NCBI RefSeq assembly: GCF_010448835.1
Contig: NZ_CP048409.1
Span: forward strand, 682,001-746,000
Source: Draconibacterium halophilum
GTDB lineage: Bacteria; Bacteroidota; Bacteroidia; Bacteroidales; Prolixibacteraceae
Reading direction: 5' to 3'
Length of the DNA stretch: 64,000 nucleotides
A program made the position numbers and the translations under genes. Positions 41,048 to 50,270 of this stretch are shown here, piece after piece (the first letter of the stretch is position 1; each line of letters starts with the position of its first letter). The notes beneath the pieces were generated by a model. That model worked only from the letters and a program-made list of their open reading frames with translations, was not told the DNA's origin and made no database searches.

Positions 41048-41908
41048 TTATTTGTTTTGAATAAATTTGGTTATAAGCTTCGAACCCGCCCAAGTAGTTA
41101 ATCCACTCAAATATTTATAGAAAAGGAGAAGTTTTACATTAAAATGCAGAAGGCTAAAATGATTGCGGAGTAAAGTTATTGGGATACGATATCGGTCGGG
41201 TACAACTTGCAGACTGTTTTTTCTTGTTGTTTGATTGTTGTGAAGCCTGAATTTGACAAGTTCTTTGTTGATATAACCAAAGGAGTAGAAATGACACACT
41301 CTGTACAAAAATTCATAATCTAACGACTGAGATAATTTTGTGTTAAAATAACCTATGTCTTCTATTACCGCCTTGGGTATTAAGACACAGGTGGGTTCCC
41401 CAATTTTATTTCGTGGCGCATTAAACAGGTTTTTTCCCCCTAAAATCTCTTTCCCCGACTGAATTGTAGTATAGGTTGGTTGATAATAGGATGCTTGATT
41501 TATCTCTTCACTTTCTACAATTAATTCTCTTCTGCATACAATAAAGCCAAGGTTGTTATTCTTAAAATTTAACTGCATCATTTGCTCTATACAATCACTG
41601 CGGAGGATATCGTCTTGAAACAAAAATTTGATGAATTCTCCGTTTGAATGCTTGATGGCGTTATTCCAGTTTGCGCCAATGCCCTCAGGAGTATGTTTGA
41701 AAATAAGAAATGGGATATTTGATTCATTCTTTAATCTCTCAGCAATTTCTATTGTTCCGTCAGTAGAATTATCATCTGAAATTACGATCTCAATGGGGCG
41801 ATAAGTCTGAGCAATTGCAGAATTTATAGCCTCTGAGAGATACTTCGCTCCATTATATGTTGGAATACATATAGAGACCAGCGGCTTATGTGGTGAAGAG
41901 TTTTTCAT
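41048..41908 (-). CDS. Family 2 glycosyltransferase
   Basis: 286 residues. N-terminal VSICIPTYNGAKYLSEAINS, nucleotide-binding ISDDNSTDGTIEIAER, metal site FLFQDDILRSDCIEQMM. The C-terminal half is rich in Leu/Phe (LLRNHFSLLHFNVKLLLFYKY) and probably lies on the membrane. Sugar and acceptor unknown. It lies 5 bp after the next GT2 gene, in the minus-strand operon. Confidence 0.87.
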   Translation of the reverse strand: MKNSSPHKPLVSICIPTYNGAKYLSEAINSAIAQTYRPIEIVISDDNSTDGTIEIAERLKNESNIPFLIFKHTPEGIGANWNNAIKHSNGEFIKFLFQDDILRSDCIEQMMQLNFKNNNLGFIVCRRELIVESEEINQASYYQPTYTTIQSGKEILGGKNLFNAPRNKIGEPTCVLIPKAVIEDIGYFNTKLSQSLDYEFLYRVCHFYSFGYINKELVKFRLHNNQTTRKNSLQVVPDRYRIPITLLRNHFSLLHFNVKLLLFYKYLSGLTTWAGSKLITKFIQNK

Positions 41909-41913
41909 AATCT

Positions 41914-42825
41914 CTAACCAAAAAAGTTAAACTTTTTGATTACAAACTTGTATCCGGCAAAACTTGTTAGCCAAAATAGAATTGTTTTAAGGTTAAAGGA
42001 CGATCTTCTAAAATAAACTCTGGCCTCACTCATTTCCTCCAGCAGATAATGGTACCTTGCCCTTGTACCATTAATTCGTTTTCTGCCCAGCTTGACTTCT
42101 TTCCGGAACTCAGGTAGAAATTCTTCAAGTGTTAAAAGCGAGTAGAAATAATCCCGTATCCGGTATTGTTTGTTCAGCGAAAGATTACTTTTATCGACAT
42201 ATCTTTTGTATAGTATCTCACACACTTCTACTGATTCATTATTATAAAAAAGATGTGCAATCCAATCAAAATCGATCTGTCCGAAATGTTCCTCAAACTT
42301 TATTCCTTTTAATCTTTTATGAAACATGATGCTTCCCATATACGTGATTTGTTTATTCTTTGTACGTGAGATCTTATCGCAAAATGTTTCATTTTTTTGA
42401 TATTTAATAAATCCGTTGACACAGTTTTTTACAGATACCCTCGGAATCTGCTTAGATTGATTCTCAATGACCAGGTAACCACAGGTTATAATGGGGGCAT
42501 ACTGTGAGTATTTTAACTGAGTTATTATTCTATTAGGCAGCCATTCATCATCATGGTCCATAACGATGATGTAGTCTCCTGAAGCTTTTGAAAGACCAAT
42601 ATTACGGCCACGGTTTGGGCCCCCGCTATTTGAATTGGTTGAGTAGAAATGAATTTGATTCTTCTTTAGAATATCCGTGGTTTGGTCATGAGAACAATCA
42701 TCAATAACAACCAACTCTAAATTAAAAATATCACCTTTCCCTTCTTGCGTAAGCACTGAATCAATAGTCCTTTGAAGAAACTTTTCAGAGTTATAAGTGG
42801 TTAATATTACCGAAACTTTAATCAT
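41914..42825 (-). CDS. Family 2 glycosyltransferase
   Basis: 303 residues. SVILTTYNSEKFLQRTIDS, VVIDDCSHDQTTDILKKN, NRGRNIGLSKASGDYIIVMDHDDEW (quoted in part; metal Asp residues in MDHDDEWLP). The C-terminus carries a short hydrophobic segment (ILFWLTSFAGYKF). It overlaps the upstream GT4 gene by 4 bp (ATGA), so the two are translated together. Confidence 0.87.
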   Translation of the reverse strand: MIKVSVILTTYNSEKFLQRTIDSVLTQEGKGDIFNLELVVIDDCSHDQTTDILKKNQIHFYSTNSNSGGPNRGRNIGLSKASGDYIIVMDHDDEWLPNRIITQLKYSQYAPIITCGYLVIENQSKQIPRVSVKNCVNGFIKYQKNETFCDKISRTKNKQITYMGSIMFHKRLKGIKFEEHFGQIDFDWIAHLFYNNESVEVCEILYKRYVDKSNLSLNKQYRIRDYFYSLLTLEEFLPEFRKEVKLGRKRINGTRARYHYLLEEMSEARVYFRRSSFNLKTILFWLTSFAGYKFVIKKFNFFG

Positions 42826-44114
42826 AGGTTTTTCAATAATTTTACCAATTTATAAGTCAAATCTCTTCTCGAGTATTCATTTACTTTAATCGTATCCGGT
42901 ATCACTACTGAATTCTTGAATACCTGTAAAATTGTTTCTTTAATTTTCTCTTTATCCTCAAAATCACAAGCAAATCCGAACTGGTTGTCATTAATTATTC
43001 CTGCAACATCCGAATTTTCAGGAGCGATGGCTAAAATCGGTTTTCCGGATGCCAGGTATTCGAAGAATTTTCCTGGGATATGGCCATTTGAGTTTTTTGT
43101 ATTGTTCAGAAGTAGCAACAGACACGCCGACTCCTGATACTTCTTCACAACTTCTTCGTGTGGAATATAACCGGTCACCGATGTACGTTCTCTCAGTTGC
43201 GGGAATTTGTCAAGACTTTTGCCCAGTCCGGCATCGGTTATGCCAATGATCTGGAGTTTTAGTTTTCTTTTAAAATCCGGGAGCTCAGTACAAAGTTCTT
43301 CCAGCGCCGACCAAAGTGGTTCAGGATTTCTATATGAATTTATAATTCCGACATGACTGATTATAAAGTTGTCGTTTGCTGATTGATAATCATAGTTTTT
43401 AAAATCCTCACTGTCATAGCCGTTTGTAATACAATGTACAGGAGTTTCAACTTTAGCCTGTAGTTCCTTGGTCCAGGTTGGACTCACTGTTGTTACCACA
43501 TCTGCTGTTTCTAAAACACTTTGTTCAAGCGAACGCTGTCGATTTCGTGCCCAACCTGAGACATAAAACTGGTCGAGCATATCAAGATCAGACCAGGGAT
43601 CTCTTAAGTCTGCTAACCATGGGATCTCCGGGAAAAGGTTTTTTAATCTCCTTCCAATTAAATGAATACTATGTGGTGTGCCTGTGGTAATTATAAAGTC
43701 AGGTTTTAGTTCAGGAATTAATTTTTGAAGCCTTTTTGCAGTTGGTCTTACCCAGAATATTCGGGGATCAGGAATGAGGATATTCCCTCTTATCCATAGC
43801 GATAGTTTTTCGGTAAACGATTGCTTTTTTTCATCGAAAAGGAGTCCGGTGTTTACTTTTTCGTCTTTTTTTCTTCCAGTAAGTTTTTTGAATAGTCCAT
43901 ATGGTTCCCAAATCGGCATTTTCAAAACAGTTGCTTCCTTAGCTACGTCTGCTTCCAACGATTGATCGATTACAGGATATTCAGGATTTTTTGGGACTAC
44001 CACAATGGGTTTCCAGCCATTCTCAGGGAGATATTTGGTGAATTTAAGCCAGCGCTGTACGCCACCTCCACCACTCGGTGGCCAATAATAAGCAATGATC
44101 AGAACTTTCTTCAT
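42822..44114 (-). CDS. Family 4 glycosyltransferase
   Basis: 430 residues, GT-B fold. The N-terminus has KVLIIAYYWPPSGGGGVQRW, the glycine-rich acceptor-side loop of this group. The donor domain contains ISHVGIINSYRNPEPLWSAL, SVTGYIPHEEVVKKYQESA and HIPGKFFEYLASGKPILAI, with the E-x7-E retaining motif region. It overlaps both neighbours by 4 bp, which indicates tight coupling. Sugar unknown. Confidence 0.88.
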   Translation of the reverse strand: MKKVLIIAYYWPPSGGGGVQRWLKFTKYLPENGWKPIVVVPKNPEYPVIDQSLEADVAKEATVLKMPIWEPYGLFKKLTGRKKDEKVNTGLLFDEKKQSFTEKLSLWIRGNILIPDPRIFWVRPTAKRLQKLIPELKPDFIITTGTPHSIHLIGRRLKNLFPEIPWLADLRDPWSDLDMLDQFYVSGWARNRQRSLEQSVLETADVVTTVSPTWTKELQAKVETPVHCITNGYDSEDFKNYDYQSANDNFIISHVGIINSYRNPEPLWSALEELCTELPDFKRKLKLQIIGITDAGLGKSLDKFPQLRERTSVTGYIPHEEVVKKYQESACLLLLLNNTKNSNGHIPGKFFEYLASGKPILAIAPENSDVAGIINDNQFGFACDFEDKEKIKETILQVFKNSVVIPDTIKVNEYSRRDLTYKLVKLLKNL

Positions 44115-45388
44115 CTGTTTAAAATGGCATTCACATAATTCTCCCAGCTCAGTTTTTCAGCAGTTTTGGCCACATTTTCTCCCGGAAGGGGGTTGTCGAG
44201 GTAGTGGATCATCTTTTCCGCCATTGAGCCAATGTCATTGGCATCAGCCAGATATCCGTTAAAACCATCAATAACTGTTTCAGGGAAGTGTCCAACATTG
44301 GTAGCCAGAATTGGTAATTTAAAATTATAGCTTAACGATTCAATACCGGAAGGAGTGGCTGTTAAATAATACAGCACCACACAATCGCTAACCTGGAAAA
44401 ATTTGTGCACATCCTCGTTGGCAATAAACTGATTAAAGACGGCAACTTTATCTTGTATACCATGTTTCTCGATTAATTCCAGTGGCTGATAATCTTTTTC
44501 GTCCTCCGAATTTCCCAAGAATATTTTTTTAGCAACTCCAAAAAGTGCCTTTTTAATCTTTGTGCTCAGTTTTTTACTGTCGAGCGTATTCCAAAACGAT
44601 TCGCCACATATAAGTAAGCTAACATCATCACGTTCCTGGGCAACCCGAGCAAAAGCATCAATAGCATTATGCAGTCCTTTGTATTTTCTGATAAATCCAA
44701 AGAAAAGGAAAACGTTCTCTTTCAGGTTATTGTCCTTTTTGAATTTTTCAATGTCGAAATCAGGATCTGGTTGAAAAAGGTCGTAAATTGGATGGTATAA
44801 TTTGATAACCGTTTGTTCTCCTGATTCAACTGTTCGATCTCCCTTTTCTGTTAAGCTTAGCTTCTTATTCGGGAAAAGTTCCTTTAACTCATTAAATGTT
44901 TTTAACGCGTGAACAATATAAGAGTCGGAATTTTTAATGCCGTATTTGGTGAAAAAGCGATCGATTTTGCTTTTTTCCTTTTGAACGACAAAATGTAAAT
45001 CGAAAATAATTTCTGTATTACACTTTTTCTTAATACGTTTTGCAATATGCCTTAAGGGGAGACCCTGTAAGGCAATCGACCATTGAAAAATAACCACCTC
45101 AGGATTTAGAGAAGCTATAAAATCGGCAGTTTTTTTCCAAGTAGAAGGACGGTTGTAATTGGTCAAGTAGGTACATTTGATGTCTGTCCCATCAAGTAAA
45201 TCAACTTTACTCTGAGTGTCTTTAAATTCCCTGGGTACAATACTGGGGTATTGTTGTGTCCAGGAAACAATGTGGGTATTTACGTTCTCAATTTTGTCAA
45301 ATGTTTTAGCCAACGAAGTATTATAGTTGGCCATGCCTCCCTTAAATGCAGGTCCGGGACCAAAACAAACAACCGTCCTTTTACTCAT
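44111..45388 (-). CDS. Family 4 glycosyltransferase
   Basis: 425 residues, GT-B fold. N-terminal VVCFGPGPAFKGGMANYNTS; donor-binding part FLFFGFIRKYKGLHNAIDAF, VFNQFIANEDVHKFFQVSD, CVVLYYLTATPSGIESLSYN and PILATNVGHFPETVIDG. The E-S-L-S position takes the place of the usual E-x7-E motif. It follows the epimerase gene by 2 bp. Confidence 0.87.
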   Translation of the reverse strand: MSKRTVVCFGPGPAFKGGMANYNTSLAKTFDKIENVNTHIVSWTQQYPSIVPREFKDTQSKVDLLDGTDIKCTYLTNYNRPSTWKKTADFIASLNPEVVIFQWSIALQGLPLRHIAKRIKKKCNTEIIFDLHFVVQKEKSKIDRFFTKYGIKNSDSYIVHALKTFNELKELFPNKKLSLTEKGDRTVESGEQTVIKLYHPIYDLFQPDPDFDIEKFKKDNNLKENVFLFFGFIRKYKGLHNAIDAFARVAQERDDVSLLICGESFWNTLDSKKLSTKIKKALFGVAKKIFLGNSEDEKDYQPLELIEKHGIQDKVAVFNQFIANEDVHKFFQVSDCVVLYYLTATPSGIESLSYNFKLPILATNVGHFPETVIDGFNGYLADANDIGSMAEKMIHYLDNPLPGENVAKTAEKLSWENYVNAILNR

Positions 45389-45390
45389 AA

Positions 45391-46437
45391 TTAGTTTTTT
45401 AGTTCTTTTGCAGCTACTGCGTCATAAACTCGTTTCATTCCTTCGCGAATGGAAATTTTTGCTTCCCATCCCAGGTTTTCCTTTACCCAGTCCATATTGC
45501 AGTAGCGGGAATGAACGCCAACAGGTTTATCAAGTAGTTGTTTGATAGGAGGGTTATATCCGGCAAATTCGCAGAAAACGCCAATAATTTCCTGGAAGTT
45601 AGTTAGTTTACCCATTCCTATATTAATAGCAGTTCCGTCGTGAATTTTATCCATTGCAACATGAATACAGTCTATTACATCGTCAATATGAACAAAGTCG
45701 CGTCCTTGTAAACCTGTTCCCCAAACTTCAAATGGATCTTCTTTATAAACAGCTCGTTTGGCAATTGCCGGTACAGGGTAAGAATAATCCTGATCTTCGC
45801 CATAACCCGAGAACGGGCGAATACATGTAATATTAACGTCGTAGTGTTTGGCTGTTATTTTGGCTAAAAATTCTCCTGTTAGTTTAGACCAACCGTAAGT
45901 CATGTCTGGCTGTCCCATATTATTGAAGTCGATATCTGTTTCCTTCAGCTGAACTTGGTTATCTTCAGTTTGCTTATCAACCGGATAAGCTGCACTTGAA
46001 CTTGGATAGAGAACCCTGGCTGGTTTATGACGGCTAATCCAGTAAAAGAATTCAGCATCAATAGAAAGATCCAATGCAACCATGATCGGGTCTCCGTCAA
46101 TTTTTGCTCGTCCTCCAACAATTGCAGCAAAATGATAAACGTCCTGAAATTTTTCGATATCAAGATCATACTTGGTCTTGAACCAGTGAGGATCTTGTCC
46201 AAAGTTATGAAGTGTGTTTCGAAAATCATCTTTTAAGAACAGGAGACGTTCTTCTTTTCCAAACACTTCTATGTCTTTGATCTTACGGGTTAATGGTTCG
46301 TCAAGCCATGTGCTTGGATGAGTTCCAATCGATAAATCATCAATAAAAATTATTCTATCTTTTGTTGTTTTGAATAGTCTTTTGACCATGTTTTTTCCGA
46401 CAAAACCGCAACCTCCGGATACCAAGTGTGTCTTCAT
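45391..46437 (-). CDS. NAD-dependent sugar-nucleotide epimerase/dehydratase
   Basis: 348 residues, extended SDR. HLVSGGCGFVGKNMVKRLF (NAD), YHFAAIVGGRAKIDGDP, YPSSSAAYPVDKQ, then MTYGWSKLTGEFLAKI with Tyr-x3-Lys, and VWGTGLQGRDFVHIDDVID. The A-A-x-V-G-G-R block and RPFSGYGEDQDYSYPVPAI resemble GDP-mannose 3,5-epimerase and related enzymes, but the substrate cannot be fixed. First gene of the minus-strand glycan operon. Confidence 0.8.
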   Translation of the reverse strand: MKTHLVSGGCGFVGKNMVKRLFKTTKDRIIFIDDLSIGTHPSTWLDEPLTRKIKDIEVFGKEERLLFLKDDFRNTLHNFGQDPHWFKTKYDLDIEKFQDVYHFAAIVGGRAKIDGDPIMVALDLSIDAEFFYWISRHKPARVLYPSSSAAYPVDKQTEDNQVQLKETDIDFNNMGQPDMTYGWSKLTGEFLAKITAKHYDVNITCIRPFSGYGEDQDYSYPVPAIAKRAVYKEDPFEVWGTGLQGRDFVHIDDVIDCIHVAMDKIHDGTAINIGMGKLTNFQEIIGVFCEFAGYNPPIKQLLDKPVGVHSRYCNMDWVKENLGWEAKISIREGMKRVYDAVAAKELKN

Positions 46438-46533
46438 AGTTTATTTTATTTAGAATTTGATGGTTAAATATATGAGATTTAAAATAATTAAATAATAAAT
46501 TAAGTCATGAGAATACCTAAGACCTCATGCTTT

Positions 46534-46541
46534 CAAACATA
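46534..46541 (-). promoter_or_regulatory. -7 box of the minus-strand glycan operon
   Basis: TATGTTTG on the minus strand is a full match to TAnnTTTG, ~97 bp before the epimerase start. No TTG is seen at the -33 position. Confidence 0.35.
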
Positions 46542-46582
46542 TTGCCTTTTGAAACTACTCGGGAATGATGATTTAATTTTCC

Positions 46583-48118
46583 TTACAACTTCCCAAACAA
46601 ACCCTTATAACTAACCGCATCGCCAATAATTTTGCCTAAATCGGCAATGGCAACACGTTCTTGTTCCATCGTGTCGCGGTAGCGGATGGTTACGGTATTG
46701 TCTTCAGCACTTTGGTGATCAACGGTAACGCAGAACGGAGTTCCAATGGCATCCTGACGGCGGTAACGTTTACCAATTGAGTCTTTTTCGTCGTACTGGC
46801 AGTTAAAATCAAATTTCAGCTCGTTGATAATTTCGCGGGCTTTATCAGGCAGGCCATCTTTTTTTACCAGCGGAAGTACAGCTAATTTTACCGGTGCCAG
46901 TGGTGCCGGAAGTTTAAGAACGATACGCGAATCTTTCTCCAGCTGTTCTTCGCAATACGAAGCAGCAATTACCTGCAAAAACATACGGTCGACACCAATC
47001 GATGTTTCAACTACAAAAGGAACATAAGACTCGCCCAACTCAGGGTCGTAATAGCGAATTTTTTTACCTGAGTATTCTTCGTGTTGCGATAAATCGAAAT
47101 CGGTACGCGAGTGGATACCTTCCACTTCTTTAAATCCGAATGGGAATTTGTACTCCACATCAACAGCAGCATTGGCATAATGTGCCAGTTTTTCGTGCTC
47201 GTGGAAACGGTAGTTGTCGTCGCCAAAACCAAGTGCGCGGTGCCATGCAATTCGGGTATTTCTCCATTTGTCGAACCAGTCGAGTTCGGTGCCGGGGCGA
47301 ACAAAAAACTGCATTTCCATTTGTTCGAACTCGCGCATACGAAAAATAAACTGACGCGCTACAATCTCGTTACGGAAAGCTTTACCAATTTGTGCAATAC
47401 CAAACGGAATTTTCATACGTCCGGTTTTTTGCACGTTCAGGTAGTTTACAAAAATTCCCTGTGCCGTTTCGGGGCGAAGGAAAATTTTTGAAGCTCCTTC
47501 GGCAGTCGATCCCATTTCGGTGGCAAACATCAGGTTAAACTGGCGAACATCAGTCCAGTTTCGTGATCCTGAGATCGGGCAAACAATACCTTCGTCTTCA
47601 ATTATTTTTTTTAATTCTGCCAGGTCGTTGTCGTTCAGTGCATCTGAGAACCGAGTATGCAGATTATTCCATTTTTCCTGGTTGGCAAGTACACGAGGAT
47701 TGGTTTCGCGGAATTGTTTTTCATCAAAAGCTTCACCAAAACGTTTAGCAGCTTTTTTGACTTCCTTGTTCATTTTCTCCTCGTACTTCGCCAGTTGGTC
47801 TTCAATCAGTACATCGGCACGGTAGCGTTTTTTCGAGTCTTTGTTGTCGATTAATGGGTCGTTAAAAGCATCAACGTGGCCCGATGCTTTCCAAATTGTG
47901 GGATGCATAAAAATGGCGGAATCTAAACCAACCACATTTTCGTGTAAACGTACCATGCTGTCCCACCAGTATTTTTTGATGTTGTTTTTTAATTCAACAC
48001 CCATTTGTCCGTAATCGTAAACTGCTCCGAGACCGTCGTAAATCTCGCTCGATTGAAATACAAATCCGTATTCTTTGCAGTGCGCTACCAGTTTCTTGAA
48101 AATATCTTCTTGTGCCAT
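46583..48118 (-). CDS. glyQS: Glycyl-tRNA synthetase, single-chain dimeric type
   Basis: 511 residues. Class II aminoacyl-tRNA synthetase: motif 1 near VYDYGQMGVELKNNIKKYWW, glycine-specific MHPTIWKASGHVDAFNDPL, motif 2 IGKAFRNEIVARQFIFRMREFEQ (quoted by region, Arg and Glu in FRNE), motif 3 ETSIGVDRMFL, and a C-terminal anticodon domain starting KLPAPLAPVKLAVLPLVKKDG. This is the alpha-2 type, not the bacterial alpha2-beta2 type. It is encoded alone. Confidence 0.97.
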   Translation of the reverse strand: MAQEDIFKKLVAHCKEYGFVFQSSEIYDGLGAVYDYGQMGVELKNNIKKYWWDSMVRLHENVVGLDSAIFMHPTIWKASGHVDAFNDPLIDNKDSKKRYRADVLIEDQLAKYEEKMNKEVKKAAKRFGEAFDEKQFRETNPRVLANQEKWNNLHTRFSDALNDNDLAELKKIIEDEGIVCPISGSRNWTDVRQFNLMFATEMGSTAEGASKIFLRPETAQGIFVNYLNVQKTGRMKIPFGIAQIGKAFRNEIVARQFIFRMREFEQMEMQFFVRPGTELDWFDKWRNTRIAWHRALGFGDDNYRFHEHEKLAHYANAAVDVEYKFPFGFKEVEGIHSRTDFDLSQHEEYSGKKIRYYDPELGESYVPFVVETSIGVDRMFLQVIAASYCEEQLEKDSRIVLKLPAPLAPVKLAVLPLVKKDGLPDKAREIINELKFDFNCQYDEKDSIGKRYRRQDAIGTPFCVTVDHQSAEDNTVTIRYRDTMEQERVAIADLGKIIGDAVSYKGLFGKL

Positions 48119-48508
48119 CTAACTATTATTATCTGAATTGTGAACGCAAAAATAGGATAAAATTCTAAAGTACAGGGACGAGAGCTGGAAGATTAAGGAT
48201 TAGTGATTAAAGATTAATAGAATGATTCGTGTGTGAGGGATTGAATTAGATTGAAAGGAGATTGATTAATTGAAAAACTGTTGAATTGTAAAATTGTATT
48301 TTTCCTCTTCGTGGAACTCCGTGAATTCTTTGTGCATCTCCGCGGTAAAAAAGTCTGTGGATCTTTACAAATTGCGAAAGTAACATCCAGAGCCGTCTAC
48401 AATCACAAATCGTTAATCATCATTCGACATTCTCTTCCTATCGCTCCCGATGCTTCGAGCGGGATTTCGTTCAGCAAGCTGTCCTCAACTTTCCACTTTT
48501 TCCTTGTG
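48119..48508. other. Intergenic region with degenerate dispersed repeats
   Basis: 390 bp without a credible gene. It contains CTTCGTGGAACTCCGTG / CTTTGTGCATCTCCGCGG (48305-48348), a relative of the CGTCTTTGCG repeats at 21-23 kb, and a small hairpin TCCCGATGCTTCGAGCGGGA at 48446-48465. The open reading frames here are repeat artefacts. Confidence 0.45.
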
Positions 48509-48784
48509 CTATTCTACCTCTTCAAAGTCAACATATTCACTATTATCGTTCTGGTTTCTACTATGCTGACCGGGCTTCCCTTCAACCGTTACTTTTCCTT
48601 CGGGGCGTTTAGGCTGTTGCTGACGTTGTTGTTCACGCATCTTCTGTTGCATATTCTTCATCCCTTTATCAATTATTTTCGGAACGAGATAGCGCATAAT
48701 AAAACGAAAACCAAAGTAGATAACAGCAATTATAATGAGGGTTCTGATGAAGTTTACTATGTATAGCGTAATAAATAAAATCAT
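48509..48784 (-). CDS. DUF4834-type small membrane protein
   Basis: 91 residues: one N-terminal membrane helix (FIRTLIIIAVIYFGFRFI, ~12-29), then a basic stretch YLVPKIIDKGMKNMQQKMREQ, a Gln/Arg/Pro-rich linker and an acidic tip SEYVDFEEVE. The layout (helix, amphipathic helix, acidic Y-x-D/E-Y/F-E tail) matches DUF4834 proteins of Bacteroidota; function unknown. It is 8 bp after the DUF5723-like gene and cotranscribed. Confidence 0.75.
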   Translation of the reverse strand: MILFITLYIVNFIRTLIIIAVIYFGFRFIMRYLVPKIIDKGMKNMQQKMREQQRQQQPKRPEGKVTVEGKPGQHSRNQNDNSEYVDFEEVE

Positions 48785-48792
48785 TTTTAAAA

Positions 48793-50169
48793 CTATTTTG
48801 GCTGTGTGGAAAATAATAAGTTTACACCAAAGCGCAAATTTAAATTTTTTGCTTTAGATGGCTGCACTAGTTTGGCAATATTATTGGTCGCCAGGTAAAG
48901 TTGTACATTTTTCCCGGTGTAGCTGCATGCAAATCCGGGTAATAGTTGTTCTAAATTATACAGGTTTAGTCCACTGCTTAACTCGAAACGGGTACCTAAA
49001 AATAGATTAAAATAAGCCGATAAATAGTTGTTGGCTTGTCCGTTGTAGTAAGTGAGGTTATCAGAAAAATTCAATTTCATTCGTTCGTTAAGGCGATGTG
49101 TTGCCAGCAGGTTTAGCTTTACCGGCAGCAGCTGGTACTGGCGTTGGGTGAAAGCTTGGGCCGATGTTATATAGGGCAGCGAATCGGATAAAGCGAGCAA
49201 AGCCTCTTTGGGTTCCAGATAATTGGGTGCATCTGGATCTGAAGATTGATAGAGATTGCCTACTGTAAAATCGATTGATCCGGTAAACGTATTCTCGTAA
49301 GCTCTGTAATTTAATGTGGTAAAACCCAGATCGGCAATGGCCAGGGCAATGGTAGTTTGTTTGTTCAGCTCGTAGGTAAATCCCAGATCGATGCCAGCTC
49401 CCATATTTTTGAAGTTAAAGAAATAATCGCCGGCACTGAGGTCGGGCTTTATGATTGTCTTATCTTCCAGCGGGTGGTATTGAACATCGATAGGGCCGGA
49501 AACCCGGTAAGTTCCGCTGGGTATAATTTGCAGAACTTGCCTTTCTTCATCCGTCTGAACCGATAAATTCAGCTTGTCGATATCGTAAAAAAACTGACCA
49601 AACAAAACCTTTGGGCGAATTCCGACGCTCAGCTCCCTGGTTACCTGCTTTGCATACGAAAAAGCCAATTCTTTAAACAGATGTGTTTTTATGGAGATGG
49701 GGCCATAATCTTCTTTCTGTCCCGAATAGGATAGAAGTCCATTGTCAATAAATTTTAGAAATTCATGGTCGAAATTTCCCGAAAACAACATCCTTTCCGA
49801 CAGGGAAAAACTTAGCGTGTGTTTTTCGCTTGATAGACTTAAATAGATGAGTGGCAAGGTAGCAACTGCTGCGGCATCGCCGGGTTCGCCTAATGAATTG
49901 TAAAATCGATCGAAACTATATGAGAAATTTTCGGAGAAAATATAATTGGGCGAAAAATTGGCGTTCCATTTAAATGCTGCACCAGATAACAGTGGCAGGC
50001 CAATCACCAGTTTTTCGGTTTGGTTGTGAATGGCGGGATTTACTTCCGACGACTGACTTATCGCTGACAAAAATTGCAGCGGATTTCCGTTTTGTGCTTT
50101 TGTAGGTATCCAACAAAATACAGCAAACAGAAGTACTAAAAATCTTATTTTTTTGGGTAAGTCCTTCAT
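48793..50169 (-). CDS. Outer-membrane beta-barrel-like protein (DUF5723 type)
   Basis: 458 residues with signal peptide (KIRFLVLLFAVFCWIPTKAQ). It starts NPLQFLSAISQSSEVNPAI, then alternating hydrophobic/polar strands with many Tyr/Phe ends (e.g. NAQFFYDIDKLNLSV-type segments, LGFTYELNKQTTIALAIADLG). It closes with RFGVNLLFSTQ, an outer-membrane-style last strand ending in aromatic or polar residues. It resembles the PorV/DUF5723 group of barrels; function unknown. The following DUF4834 gene is probably in the same transcript. Confidence 0.7.
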   Translation of the reverse strand: MKDLPKKIRFLVLLFAVFCWIPTKAQNGNPLQFLSAISQSSEVNPAIHNQTEKLVIGLPLLSGAAFKWNANFSPNYIFSENFSYSFDRFYNSLGEPGDAAAVATLPLIYLSLSSEKHTLSFSLSERMLFSGNFDHEFLKFIDNGLLSYSGQKEDYGPISIKTHLFKELAFSYAKQVTRELSVGIRPKVLFGQFFYDIDKLNLSVQTDEERQVLQIIPSGTYRVSGPIDVQYHPLEDKTIIKPDLSAGDYFFNFKNMGAGIDLGFTYELNKQTTIALAIADLGFTTLNYRAYENTFTGSIDFTVGNLYQSSDPDAPNYLEPKEALLALSDSLPYITSAQAFTQRQYQLLPVKLNLLATHRLNERMKLNFSDNLTYYNGQANNYLSAYFNLFLGTRFELSSGLNLYNLEQLLPGFACSYTGKNVQLYLATNNIAKLVQPSKAKNLNLRFGVNLLFSTQPK

Positions 50170-50226
50170 TCCAACTAATAGAACGCAAAAATATGGTTTC
50201 TATTGAATTAGGAAGATTACAGGCAC

Positions 50227-50254
50227 AAAAAAAGGCGGAACCGGCCGCCTTTTT
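50227..50254 (-). terminator. Terminator after the SSGSD GIN-domain gene
   Basis: Arms AAAAAGGCGG (50229-50238) and CCGCCTTTTT (50245-50254), 6-base loop; on the minus strand followed by a T tract. It can also act in the other direction. Confidence 0.75.
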
Positions 50255-50270
50255 CATTTGTATTTTATTT

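Noticed and set aside
48281..48766. A 161-codon plus-strand frame
   Set aside because: It runs through dispersed repeats and antisense to the DUF4834 gene, which has a clear membrane protein layout.
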